This document shows, piece after piece, positions 12,168 through 23,969 of a stretch of DNA of 64,000 nucleotides. The notes beneath the pieces are model-generated. The model was not told the origin of the DNA. It saw only the letters and a list, made by a program, of their open reading frames with translations, and made no database searches. Each line of letters starts with the position of its first letter. The first letter of the stretch is position 1. The stretch lies in the NCBI GenBank assembly GCA_003313425.1, contig NHZP01000026.1, forward strand, positions 434,001-498,000, in the 5' to 3' direction. The stretch is from Pseudopyrenochaeta lycopersici. Taxonomy: Eukaryota; Ascomycota; Dothideomycetes; Pleosporales; Pseudopyrenochaetaceae. The position numbers were made by a program, and so were the translations under genes.

Positions 12168-12330
12168 TTCGGTAATTTGACCGTTGTTCGAATTAATGAG
12201 GCAGAGGGACCATCGTATGTGGCGGCCCGGCTACCCAGGGTAAAGAGCCCGGTGACTAGGGTCGCCGGCGAATAAGATCGTCGCTGGTCAAGTCAGGAGT
12301 AGACGGGTCCTAGGAATACAATAACTATGT
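12168..12330 (+). repeat. Diverged repeat, copy A (partner at 20236-20400)
   Basis: This stretch shares an exact 15-mer (12271-12285 = 20346-20360), a 12/13 match (12237-12249 vs 20320-20332) and further interrupted matches with copy B, in the same order, with one gap of about 8 nt. One frame of both copies reads similar peptides (R-V/A-K-S core) that end soon after. This fits decayed fragments of one element's coding end. No known element is identified. Confidence 0.45.
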
Positions 12331-12960
12331 TGTTAATATAAAGGTAACGATCACTAAACCATTGGGAGATTACGGCTTGGGCATAATGCCAGAATGATTA
12401 TTTCGTCAGATATTGTTCCGTATTTAGCTGACGCGTTTGTCACGTGCTCAAGTAAAAATACCCGACCATTGAATAGTGAGTTGTCTAAAGAAGTCATAGA
12501 CTCAATAGGTATAACTCAGAACCAGGTTAACCTATGGCAGGCTTCTTGTGCAGTGGGCAGTAAATCAATAGTAGCTACGAAATGAATAACTCTATTCCTG
12601 ATCAATTGCATGTGGTTGTCGGAGAACATGCTCCACAATTTGGCCTAGTGGCGGATATTCGGAGGTAACGAGTCTCTGAGCTGATGACACAGCATCCTCG
12701 GTGTCTCTACTCACGCCTGAAATTTCTAATCAAAGTCCCAGATTATGGAAATCAAGCTATGGAAAGAGATTAAGCAAGTCAGATTTATCAATGTAGTTGG
12801 TAGTCCTTAAGCCAATATGTTCGTGTTCGGTCTTCTCCGAGCTACAAAGTCCCCCCTACGCCGATCACTTCTCATAAATCAGACGGCCCATCCAGCCCCT
12901 GGAGGGACTTGACGCATTCGTAAATCATAAGGTCAATTATTGATCCATTTTGTAACGAAC

Positions 12961-13081
12961 AGTAGGCTTTGATCATGCCCTGGGAGGTGAACTCCGCCGT
13001 TGTCCTGCCTTGTCTTCTGCATACATAGCCAATGCTGCACAACGGCGGAGTTCACCTCCCAGGATATGATCAAAGCCTACT
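12961..13081. repeat. Inverted repeat (foldback), 43-bp arms
   Basis: The left arm 12961-13003 and right arm 13039-13081 are reverse complements at 41 of 43 positions, around a 35-bp spacer. The two mismatches are adjacent and both are transitions. No clear target-site duplication flanks it. It could be a small foldback/MITE-like element or a hairpin-forming transcript. Confidence 0.85.
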
Positions 13082-13640
13082 AAACTACGAAGACCTAGTA
13101 ATTCCTCCTTGAAGATTGTGTCGCGATCAGAAGTGCTACTTTTCCGATGCCGCAATCGGTGGCTACCTAACATATAAAACACTTGTTGGACGGGGGGAGA
13201 GAGCAGAGTAAAATGGACATCACAGACAGCATTAAAAACAGCATAGCTTCTTCATGAATAAATTGCATTCAATGGTCTTAAATAAATCTATCCCAAAGCT
13301 AGATTTGTCCTTGAAATTGTCGGCTTACCGCGCCTGAAGATAACAATGTTAAGAGACTGTTACAGGAGATGAGCAACCAATGAGATCAACGAGATTCTGA
13401 CGACCGTACACGGTGTCAATTTCAGCTTTAGGTTCTGATATAGCAGTAATTGGTAAGGTTACAGAAATGTCGAACTAATGAGTGTATAAGTTGTGAGTTA
13501 ATATTCCTGGGGTTGGCGTCAGTTCTCTCGCAGTCGGATCCTCGTGCCTGATGCTTCTCTGAGTTCCTACGAAGTTGACTGTGTATATTTAAAAAGAGGT
13601 CTATGGCTAGTACTACTGATAGTCGAGGCTCTACAGCAGG

Positions 13641-15101
13641 TCACAACCACTCGCTGACATGCAGATATGGGGTATCGATCCCGCGCTTCTCAAAGACTCC
13701 GGGACGCGTTTCGTTGTAGAATGTGTCAAAACATTCAATTTCAGCATCGCTAGTACACGCTGGATATAGCTTTCGCCTGTTCATGTCGCAGAACATCTGC
13801 TCATGCTCAGAGAAGAAGTCTGGTCCAACGCTGCCCTTGCTCTCGCAAACTCGCACGGCGCTTTGTGTGATATCTCGACTTTTCACCAGTTTCCCGGCAA
13901 ACCTTCTTTGGAGAGGATGATCTGAAGATGGAAATCCTCGCTTTGTTGAGTATGAGCGTTCGTGGCGCTCAGGCATAGTGGTCGCGGTAGGTTGGCTCAA
14001 ATCGGGCAGAGCGTGGCGTTTTTTAAAGCATTTACCATCATAGCTTTCCGCGCAATTTAAAAACCACTGATACTTCTCGGTCAAAGGACAGATATCATTG
14101 TACATGTTCATGATGTTGTATCGGTCCTGGTATGCCAAACGAGGATCATCGCAGGGCCACGGATAGACCTTGCCATCGTTGGCTGGGAGTCCATCCGGAA
14201 GACATGCACTAATCTCATGCAATGGGAGGCTTTCCCCAGCTTTCGGTGCCGGACTGAATATCTGAGGACAGGTCATCACAGTGAGGGCGTCGTATGGCCC
14301 AAAGCGAGCCAGCGAGTCGCACATGTGGTGTGGTTCCTTCTGCCACAATTCAAATGTAGAATTATCGCGCTTGAAGTCAGGAAGATGCACTTGGAATCCT
14401 TGGTAACGTGTGGCGCGTACGCCTTTGTCATTGGGTTTATCAATCCAAAGGCATTTCGGCCGAGCCATGTGCGTGGTGCCACTCGCTGGATTTCTAAACT
14501 GCACAGAGGTTTCCGATTCCGACCAGTAGTATTCTAGCTTTGGATTACTGTTTCTGCATATGGCGGCCACTTCTCCCGGCAGGAATGCGTATGTATCGCT
14601 CGAAGTAGGGAATGTGACAGCAATGGCTGAAATGCAAACGGCGTCAATACCAGCTGCGGCGACGGTGATGTACTCAGCCACCTCCGTCCCACCACGATTG
14701 ATGTAATCAGCCATCAGGTCCTTCGGGTTGTTTTGGTCGATGTGGTTCTTGCAGTCTTTATTCATGTAATAGCCGACTCTGTCGCCGTTGGGGTTGAAAA
14801 GCGAAATGTCTGGAGCGCATCCGCCATAACTTTGAGCCGCGTAGATATCTTCTTTATTCTGATGTTGCTCAGGGGAGAGCGATGGCATGCCCACAAGAAC
14901 GTTTACTCTAGTCTGTGGCCCCTTATTTGCCTTATTCCAGTCAGAGACCATCGGCGCCAGGCTTATCAATGTGAAGGCGACTGACAAGCCGATCTCAGCG
15001 AATAGAGACATCTGATTGTTCTTAATGATAGACAAATCAATCGTAATATGGCGGAACTTTGGGGAAGAAAATATAAAGGGAATATAGAATATTGTTGTCA
15101 T
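13641..15101 (-). CDS. Putative secreted protein of unknown function, Cys-rich
   Basis: This is a single uninterrupted reading frame of 486 aa from the ATG at 15101. A second ATG at 15011 (MSLFAEIGLSVAFTLISLAP) would put a signal-peptide-like hydrophobic stretch at the very N-terminus and is the more likely start, giving 456 aa. Features seen are many cysteines, a block AGIDAVCISAIAVTFP near 150-165, a W-containing block before PKCLWIDKPNDKG, then FQVHLPDF. The C-terminal part is basic with several KR pairs (STKRGF, FEKRGI). The block pattern is like a common uncharacterised family of fungal secreted proteins as I remember it; I cannot name a domain. It is divergent to the secreted protein at 16036, with 0.9 kb between. 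Confidence 0.7.
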   Translation of the reverse strand: MTTIFYIPFIFSSPKFRHITIDLSIIKNNQMSLFAEIGLSVAFTLISLAPMVSDWNKANKGPQTRVNVLVGMPSLSPEQHQNKEDIYAAQSYGGCAPDISLFNPNGDRVGYYMNKDCKNHIDQNNPKDLMADYINRGGTEVAEYITVAAAGIDAVCISAIAVTFPTSSDTYAFLPGEVAAICRNSNPKLEYYWSESETSVQFRNPASGTTHMARPKCLWIDKPNDKGVRATRYQGFQVHLPDFKRDNSTFELWQKEPHHMCDSLARFGPYDALTVMTCPQIFSPAPKAGESLPLHEISACLPDGLPANDGKVYPWPCDDPRLAYQDRYNIMNMYNDICPLTEKYQWFLNCAESYDGKCFKKRHALPDLSQPTATTMPERHERSYSTKRGFPSSDHPLQRRFAGKLVKSRDITQSAVRVCESKGSVGPDFFSEHEQMFCDMNRRKLYPACTSDAEIECFDTFYNETRPGVFEKRGIDTPYLHVSEWL

Positions 15102-16035
15102 GATGCAATATCTATATATGTTTTATATTCCGTATACTACGAACAAGGTCTTTGTCACGACACTACCGTATGATCTAAATGCTACACCAAGTATGTCTAA
15201 CATTAATTTTGAAGCTACATAATACCAGCTGTGCCTCCAACAATGCTCTTCGTTTTGAAGGAGGCGTAGTTTAACGCAGTGATAGATCAGCTTAGCCAAG
15301 ACGGCGTTCAAGTCTCGCTAGTGAACCGCGTACGGCGAAGCATCGAGCATTCGAAGCGTCGCCTTTCTCTTGCATTGGAAGTAAGACAGCGTGTAATATC
15401 TATATTGCAGCTATACATCACCAAGACGCTATAACCTGGAAGGACCGACTTACATTGTTATGATAGTGAGCTCCTGACTCTGTGCCGTGCTGGCGTTCAG
15501 CATAGTTGAATTTGTCTAAAACACCACCGCCCCGCTGTATTCAAACCTTCGTCAATACTTTCTGGATTAGAAAAGTTCACCTGATCACAACTTAATTATG
15601 TTGTCTCACATTCGTCTCTCGAACATGGCACAGTGGCATACCAGCCGTAATCTCCCCACCCTCTTAGAAGGGCGCTGTCGCAGATCAGGCTTAGAGACCT
15701 AAACATAGCCTATGTATCATGAGGTAGATACCTTGAGACATTTTTGGGTGCAAGAGGCACGGAAAGAAGGAACCAGTATCTGAAGGCGGCGCTGTCAAGA
15801 TCCTTGTGCGAGCAGACATGATGGCACGCATAAGCATCATCGCAACATGGAAAGCCGTTAAATAGACAAAGCTTTGGCAACTCAAGTTTTCGACTTCAAA
15901 CTCGCAATCAACTATCGTTCTTCTTATTCCTGAAGTTCCTTTCCGCACTTTCTGACAGGAAGCCTCTACATTCCACACTTCGTCCTATGTGGACGGTATC
16001 CTATCGTAAACCAAGCTTTGAATACCAACATATCC
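15102..16035. other. Divergent promoter region of two secreted-protein genes
   Basis: About 930 bp between two divergently transcribed genes. TATA-like AT-rich stretches occur just upstream of the left gene (about 15104-15130). No RNA gene or repeat is convincing. Confidence 0.4.
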
Positions 16036-17181
16036 ATGTATTACAACAACCCAAACATTATTTTTTGGGGGCTGCTGTCGCTGCAGATCATATGGAGCAA
16101 CGCCAATCCAGTTGTCCGCACGACTGAATGTGTAGACGCATCCTGTAGCGACCATAGCGCAATTGACTGGGCTGCAATCGCCACCACCGATTTCACTCCA
16201 GACCTTGTTCGACGAGCAGGTGGCGTAGGACGCCCTGATAAACCCGGTAGCAGTAGCCCTGACATTGCCCCCGGAAGTCGACCTGATGATCCGAACAATC
16301 CTTCTGATCCAGGCGCTCAGACTGGGGAAAGCGGGGGCTTCGACAACACCCAAGAGACAACAGGAGGATTCACTGATCTTTGTGAGAAGAGGTGTTGGTT
16401 TAATTTGTGGGCTCGCGCAGGCTGTGGGGAAACTTCAACGAACCCAGCTACAAACGCACCCCCAGCCAACAATCCAACCAGTAACACTCAGCAGAATCCA
16501 TGGCCACCTTCAATTAAGAATAACAATAACCAACCGGCTACGCTGGACGAGGATGTCTACGTTTCTGGGCCTGCGGTTCGCATAGACATCGATGCAAGGA
16601 GGCAGGAGTTCGAACAAATCATACGCGATAAAGGGCTTCACGACCGACCTTGGTTCTTCTACAGTGGAATTGGATATGAAACACAAGAAAAGTACCTGAA
16701 CGCAGTGGAGCTAAAATTGGACCTTGAAATAAATGGTGGGGCAGCATATATGGGTAATATTGTTGAAATCCAGCCACAAGGTCGGTATAGCTCTGATTAC
16801 GCGAAGTACCGGGGTGGCGGGAGGGCTGAGAAGTACTTCTGGGCTGCTAACTCCAAAGCCTATGCGCAAGCGGTTAGGGGCAAAATCTATGTCACGATAC
16901 CCGGGGGCAGATCTGTCAATCAGCCTTACGCGGAGCAGGGGTCGAATTGGTGGAGTTATGAGATCCCAGAGCTCACACGAAACCCTAATGTTGAGAGCAT
17001 TACCGTTTTCCCGACTACAGAAAAGATCTCTCTGTCAGACCATTTATATGAGGATGTAGAGTTTGGTCCGAGTCAAGTGATCTGGAGACAAGGGGACGAA
17101 CCCCTTGGATTCCCAGGCGACGAACACAAGGGCGTCAAGCTGCCCCAAGAGCCGTGGAATAAGCTACCAGAGGTAGATTAA
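16036..17181 (+). CDS. Putative secreted protein of unknown function with a distinct C-terminal domain
   Basis: This is a single exon of 381 aa, taken from ATG 16036. The N-terminus has a hydrophobic stretch (NIIFWGLLSLQIIW) ending at SNA, consistent with a signal peptide. Four cysteines lie in the first 130 residues. A low-complexity Pro/Asn/Gly linker follows (PPANNPTSN, NNNNQP). A folded-looking C-terminal domain runs from about residue 180 (RPWFFYSGIGYET, then YFWAANSKAYAQAVRGKIYV, WWSYEIPEL, NPNVESITVFP). Signal peptide, linker and compact C-terminal domain is an arrangement seen in fungal effectors and secreted enzymes, but I recognise no catalytic motif. Its divergent neighbour is also secreted. 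Function unknown. Confidence 0.75.
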   Translation: MYYNNPNIIFWGLLSLQIIWSNANPVVRTTECVDASCSDHSAIDWAAIATTDFTPDLVRRAGGVGRPDKPGSSSPDIAPGSRPDDPNNPSDPGAQTGESGGFDNTQETTGGFTDLCEKRCWFNLWARAGCGETSTNPATNAPPANNPTSNTQQNPWPPSIKNNNNQPATLDEDVYVSGPAVRIDIDARRQEFEQIIRDKGLHDRPWFFYSGIGYETQEKYLNAVELKLDLEINGGAAYMGNIVEIQPQGRYSSDYAKYRGGGRAEKYFWAANSKAYAQAVRGKIYVTIPGGRSVNQPYAEQGSNWWSYEIPELTRNPNVESITVFPTTEKISLSDHLYEDVEFGPSQVIWRQGDEPLGFPGDEHKGVKLPQEPWNKLPEVD

Positions 17182-18047
17182 TGATCTCAGCGGACGTATC
17201 GGTCACTCTATACCTACGAATCGGTTTGGCTTACCTCATCCAATGCAGACGGAGCGGAGGTGCTGAGAAGGAAATGGCAGAAGAAGCAACAGATACTGGA
17301 ACGAACCGGATTTTTTTTAACCTGAACTCACTACTCACTCGGCTATTATACTTTTCTTTTCGCTCTGTATTTCTCGCAGTCTCCTTCAGTCGCTCATTTG
17401 CCTGAGAGGTTCTCATCGGAAACGCTCATGTTGAAATTGTCTATGCTCAATAGTTGACCAACGCTGGAGCAGTTTTATCTTCCTCCAAATTATATACAGT
17501 GCTGAAAAATATACATCTTTGGTACAAAATCTTTATGATCTGCCACATCTCGTGGTAGTGTTCATTCCCAATGTAAGAACTTGCCTCAGTAATGATACAC
17601 GAATGATTGATAACGAGCGACTCGAAATTTTCCAAGACAGCACATTCTTCCGTGAGAAGAAAAAACCTTACTGACTAATAACAAATACCTCTATCTGGCT
17701 GTTAGGCCTGGCTGCTTCAAGGTGTGAACGTGTGTGCCCTAAATTTGCTCATTCTAAAGCATGCCGCACCGTGCCCCACCTACGCCTGCGACTTTGTATG
17801 ACCATGCCCTTTTCAACAATGTTCCTATATGTGCCGCAATATATTCGGTGCATACTTTCTTCCAACACCCTGCTAGTGTCTCTACTGCTATTCTCGTATT
17901 ACGCATGCTGGTCCCCTGTCTGCCTTGCGCTAGTGCTGTGCCACATTTTAACAAAATGGCGTCCAACCAACGCTGTACCTCGCTTTTCGAATTTGTCTAC
18001 AGCTTTTATTCTACACCTACAAACTCTTATGGCCGCTCTTGAACACA
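17182..18047. other. Intergenic
   Basis: About 870 bp between two genes on the same strand. It includes the 3' flank of the secreted-protein gene and the promoter of the ankyrin gene. I see no further gene; open frames here lack coding character. Confidence 0.4.
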
Positions 18048-19552
18048 ATGGGGTTGTTAGATACACCAACAGAGATCCTTGACACGATCCTCGAGTTCGC
18101 TGTCCTAACGCGTGGGATCGCGCGGGGCCTACGTTTGAGACTCGTTAATAGTAAGAGGAATGACATTTTTACCAACTATTTGGTTGATAATTCGTAGGAA
18201 TCTTTGCTCGTGCAGTTATGCGGGTCTTGTATAATTGCCGTCTCTTGGACACCCTGTATCGCGGGCCATATGTCACTCCTCGCTTCATCATGCCAGCGGT
18301 CTTGCAATCCTACCTTGAACACAGAGTAAGGCAAGAGCCTTCGAGAGGGAAGCCCTATTTAAATCTTTTTCGTCGCTTAGTCAACGAATTACACAAAGAT
18401 ATGGACCTGAACGACCCGGATCCTTTGAAGAAAAGCGACTGCCTACACAGGCTGTGTTTAGTAGCTGCGCGCGGACCGAATACAACACAACGATTCGATA
18501 GAATATTTCGAGTTATTGATGATCTAGACGCAGCCGATTACAGATCCCACCTCTTCGGTGCTGCTATTTGCACGAGCAATCTTCCAATCGTCCGGCAATG
18601 CATGACGGTTGATATGTCACTGCTGTCTCAATTTCGAAGCAATGCGAGCAGCTATCTGTTCGGACGTTATATTGAACGGGCCGGCGAATACGGCAACTTG
18701 GAACTAATTAGTTATTTTTTAACATCTGCAGCGCTCAGCGAGGAAACAACATTGCGCACTGATCTTTTCTACTACGCTGGACGCGCCGGCCGGCTTGAAA
18801 TCCTCCATTACATTTACAACTTCAAGCGCGTAGAATTGCCTTGGAATTTCGAACCCCGAGGTGGCAATAAAGCTGGAGCGCTGGACAGTGCATCTTTCAC
18901 ATGGGATATCGGCGTGTTGAAGTTTTTAGAGGAGTTGCGGACGGCCCACTCTCTGCCATCGAGAAGCAGCAGCGCAATGCAAAGCCACTTCCGCAGTTGT
19001 GGGAGAGCGGGCGCACGCGAGGTGGCTGCCTATCTTTTGCAACGTGGTGTCGCGGTTGATGGAGAACCACCTTGGCACTCCGAAAAGCCGATTAAAGATG
19101 CCTGTGCATTCCCCTTCGCAGATGTCGCTATGCTTGATCTTTTACTAGATCATGGTGCAGACGACAGTGTTACCATCGCGGCCGCCGCAGGTTGGGGGCG
19201 CACAGAAAAGGTTATTCATCTGCTGGGTCGCGGTATCAGACCGGTCAACGCTTTGAGTAAGGCGGCAGCAGGTCCATACCTGGACATTGTCCGACTCTTA
19301 CTTGACGCCGGGGTGAATGTAAATGAAAGCGTCGGATCCGAGAGTCCGCTCGTCGGGGCCATTTCACAGGAACACACAGAGCTGTTCAAGTTTCTGATTG
19401 AACGGGGAGCAGATCTTCATGCCCCAGGGACTGCAGAGGAATGTGTTAGACGTGCAAAGAAAGGTGGATTAGAGTCTATGGTGGAGCTGCTTGAGGAATA
19501 CGGTGTTGATGTGGAGAGCTATCCTATCGTCAAGGATGACGCACCGGTATAG
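18048..19552 (+). CDS. F-box-like / ankyrin-repeat protein
   Basis: Exons are 18048-18150 and 18198-19552. The 47-bp intron (GTAAGA...CGTAG) joins LRLRLVN to RIFARAVMRVL in frame; the protein is 485 aa. The N-terminus (MGLLDTPTEILDTILEFA...LRLVNRIFARAV) has the spacing of an F-box-like motif. Residues from about 150 to the end show ankyrin-type helix pairs, clearest near YLDIVRLLLDAGVNVNESVG and TELFKFLIERGADLHAPG. Proteins of this type are numerous and variable in dothideomycetes and may act as substrate adaptors for SCF ligases, but no partner can be inferred. Without the first exon the start would be at 18218, losing the F-box-like part. Confidence 0.8.
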
Positions 19553-20235
19553 GTTCATCCTTGTCTGGCGAGTGAATATATTTGGGCGCCATCAGTGGTT
19601 ATTGGTCAGGAGTTGGATCTGGGTTTCAGTGCTGGCTAGTCTTTTCATTTCAAACTATTGGATTATCATCTGAATCAAGTATTGAATCTTCGGATGGAGT
19701 ATCCATTACCCGCTTTGCAAAACCCCATGCCTGCGAGACATATAAAATCACTCGCACATGAACCGCAAATCTATCACACTCTTTGATATAGCCCTTGGCC
19801 TATAACTCACGAACATTGCTCGTCTGATCATCTTTCTTCACCATCTCAAGCCCCAAAAGTAAGCTTGAGAAAATGAGTTCAAACAGTTGGATGGAAATAG
19901 CCGTTGACTGTCAGTTTCAAGGAGGAAATGCGCTTTTCTGTTTTCCGGCTCAGCTTATGCTTCCGGGCCCAGGGTAAATGGGATCCCCTTAGAACCTATC
20001 ACTCTGGGCAACGCTTGTTCTCTATTTGCCCAAAAAACAGATTGATTGACTTATAATCTACAATCTCAACTTTATTCAAGTGGACATCTACAAGATGGAT
20101 AACCACCCCACAGGCAACCAGACATTGTGCATATGATACGATGGTGGAATCCGATATTATACGAGGCAAATCAATAACCTATAGAAACTCAGTTTCAACT
20201 ACGATTTACGAGTGCTGTTCTTCATCGGCAGCAAA

Positions 20236-20400
20236 GTCCTGGAGGCCATCGTTGTCCAATTTAATGCTGAGGAACTCATTACACAACCCGAAGCGGCCTC
20301 GAACCGCATCCATTTCGATAGGGCAAAGAGCCGGATATTGCGACAAATAAGATCGTCGCTTGTCCCTTCAGAAGTAGAGAAGCCTTAAGGACACAATTAT
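20236..20400 (+). repeat. Diverged repeat, copy B (partner at 12168-12330)
   Basis: Homologous to copy A as described there. One frame is open for about 60 codons, starting just before this stretch, and ends with IRSSLVPSEVEKP and a stop at 20386-20388. It looks like a decayed coding end of a mobile element. The family is not recognised. Confidence 0.45.
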
Positions 20401-21542
20401 TGTGATGTCAAAAAAAGGGTGAACGAGTTACGAACCGTGAGCAGATTGTGGTTGGAATGGCAGCATGATTGTTTTGGTTCAACTGGTGACAAATTTGTAT
20501 CATAATCCACGAGTTGAATTACACTCATTACACTAGGTCAAAGATACATAGCAAAATCTATTTACCAGGACCATCAAATGTAGTAGTAGCTAGAGAATCT
20601 CTCCTTACCCCTTAACCAGACAGAGGAAGTACTGGTAGATTTGAAATAGGTGAGGCCGGAAGGCATCCAAAATAACAGCATTTCTAGTTCGAGCGACTAA
20701 TACATATCTGACAGCTTCCATGCATACAGGAGTGACTCTTGAACAAAGAGTTGATCAGAATACCACTCATGCAGTACCGCGGTGCCTGGCAAGCTCTCTC
20801 CTCACAAAATCGGTGTACTATCGGCCAAATCCCGGCTAGCCCGGATGGGCCGAGTATTCATTAGTGGTCGTTTGCCATTAAGAGTGCATGACCCAGAAGC
20901 TGCATTCCTGGATTGTTTAGCCATTCAATTACCAAAGAGAGATTGAATTGTCTCTCTTGCACACTTGCTATAAGTTAGCTGATAGTCCAGCGTTCTCGTT
21001 AAGGTCTCGAATTGATGTAATTGATCGATTGCTTTAGACGCCAAATTGGGTCCACTTGGTCTTCTTACCTCTCTTTAGATACTTAGGAGATTGATGTGGC
21101 AATCCTCTAGGGCCGTTTCTTCGTCGATGGCTTTGGAGAGTTTGGTTAAGTAGACTTGTTGGGATCGGGATCGGGATCTCTAAACTTAATTCTCACGTCA
21201 ACCACGTTTTTGTTGCTACATTGAGTTCAACATGGATTGCACCGCCACAGTCATAGGTCTTATAAACCCATGTCTATTCTTCTTTCCCTCATTTTCTCAC
21301 TTGCTGTTGGTAGAAATTTCTTCCTTGCTGCAGTTTTAGGTTTTGTTCCGAAGGTGCCATGACAGGCATAGTTGTGCCGTGCGCTGTCATCACCTTCTTG
21401 TGCTATGCATGCCGATCTGAGTGCTTGAATGCGTAGCCATCTTGAATGACCTGATGATGGATCTGATGGGCTCAGAAAAACATCGAGGTCAATGTTTAAT
21501 ACTACTGAAGCCATGTCTGTTGGACCTTGAGCCTGTATGTGC

Positions 21543-21580
21543 CATCACTGTCGCGACATAACGTATAGTCGACAGTGATG
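21543..21580. repeat. Perfect 11-bp inverted repeat
   Basis: CATCACTGTCG at 21543-21553 and its reverse complement at 21570-21580 are separated by 16 bp. It could form a stable hairpin or be a palindromic protein-binding site. No gene is adjacent. Confidence 0.6.
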
Positions 21581-23132
21581 CTCTGTAGAAAGCCCGTGGT
21601 TTGACCAATTACTGCTTGACTCGGCAGTTATGTCACGGGAAATAGTGCAAGTGGAGGTCGCTGCGAAAAACAAACTCTATGCCAATCTCGGCGGTGATCA
21701 CACTAAAAAGAGCTCCACCCAGGGTCTCACCCAAGACCGTTTCTAGCCTCATCTATTCGAAATAGGAGGTCAAAGATACCTCAATTGTCGGACATTGATA
21801 GTAAGTATTCGGGCTGGCCCTACCATTATGCTCTGCCGCACAACTGCAGGTTTGAGGGATTTGCGCGTTCTTGGAATGTGTGGCCCAAGCTTCAAGGAAT
21901 ATCGTTCGGCCGTCGCCGTGACATGTGACTGATTGGCCAACTCGGGCTGGAGCACGCTCGGCTCCCGCCTTTCTGGACTCGATAATATTGGGAACCGAAC
22001 TCCACCGGTTGCAAGTACTCTACAGAGTTTGGGAGATGGGTAATTGTCTTGCATGCGTGACTGCGCAGTATGCTGGTTGTGCCCCTAATGCCTGAGACTA
22101 GCGGCAACCGTATTTGCTCAAGTCTCTCGGGTAATAAAACTCGATTTTCGGAAGCGGCCAGCCAGTCCAGTCTTCTCTCCACAAACAGATTCTGTCTCCA
22201 AAGCGAGCTGAAAGGGCACGGACAGCCCAAATCTGGGGGTTTGTGTGCTTGCCGAAGATCACTCTGGGCTCGTATGTTCGTATCCGCCGAGCTGGAATGC
22301 ACAGAATGCGCGTTCATAAACGCTGTGCCTCAATCAAATGTCGTGCGCCCCCGGGAACCACGCAAATATTATAGCATTGCAGGATATGGGTCTGCCACGC
22401 GTTGGTTTAATCTAAGCTTCGCGCGCAGCCGCGGGTCTGGCCAGCAAACCGCTGTTAGATAAGGCACCGAATTGTGCAGATCCAAAGTAATACGCCGTTT
22501 TGGAGCTACCAACGGGTCCGATGCAAGGCTATGCCAACAGCCCTAAACCGCTTTGACTGATTGGCGTCTTCCCAGCTCGAGGACGACCTCCGTTACCGAA
22601 GTTGGATCTTCAACCTCGCCCTACGTCTTTGCAAGTCCCCGTCACCGCGCCCTCCTGTACAATCGCATCACGCCGGCCGCTGCTGCACCTGTGGTGCCTT
22701 TGTTCGCCTGCCTGTGCTTTGTCCCCGACCCTGCCCCAATCACTCGCTTCATTGTTCGCCCATTGCCGGCCGCTTTGAACCTCGACCCGGTCTAACGTTT
22801 CGAGTTTCAAGCTCGACAAGCCAACGTAGCACGCGCCGTCTCCCGCCTGCGCGCGGACTCACAGGTAGGCAGGCCTGTGTCTGTCATTGTCGCAGCAGTC
22901 AAGAACCGCAAGACTGACTGGTCGGCTATCTAGGCGCTCTTCATTCATTTCGACCCCTCGTTTGGATAGCCAGCATTAGTTACAGCCCGATAGCTTTATC
23001 TCCGCATTTCTACCTGGGCTATACTACACGGTCCTGAAATCTTGTTGCTGTTTCTATCCCCGAAACAAACATCACCTCCCACATAACCAAGATTCGAAGA
23101 GCCACTCCCGCCGAATCCCCCGAGTCTCCGCC

Positions 23133-23969
<837 letters not shown>

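Larger units (their letters stand above)
11948..13640. other. Gene-poor region with inverted repeat and relic repeat
   Basis: About 1.7 kb upstream of the beta-glucosidase. It contains one copy of a short diverged repeat (12168-12330) and a strong inverted repeat (12961-13081), listed separately. No protein gene is convincing. Confidence 0.5.
19553..23132. other. 3.6-kb gene-empty region
   Basis: No supported gene lies here, although it is the longest spacer in the window. It holds a diverged repeat copy (20236-20400) and a short perfect hairpin (21543-21580). The right end (from about 22.5 kb) is GC-richer and is probably the promoter and long 5' leader of CDC42. Open frames are short and broken. 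Confidence 0.5.

Noticed and set aside
15262..15325. tRNA-like stretch with a TTCAAGTCT box
   Set aside because: A B-box-like motif is present, but I could not form an acceptor stem or a consistent T stem, so it is not called a tRNA.
16036..17181. ADP-ribosyltransferase-type toxin call for the secreted protein
   Set aside because: The C-terminal blocks only loosely recall toxin-like folds and I could not place the catalytic residues, so no such function is claimed.
9410..19552. Secondary-metabolite or toxin biosynthesis cluster
   Set aside because: No PKS, NRPS, terpene synthase or tailoring enzyme is present; only hydrolase, secreted proteins and an ankyrin protein.
20141..20350. 69-codon frame in the gene-empty region
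   Set aside because: It overlaps the relic repeat in another frame; the better reading is a decayed element.
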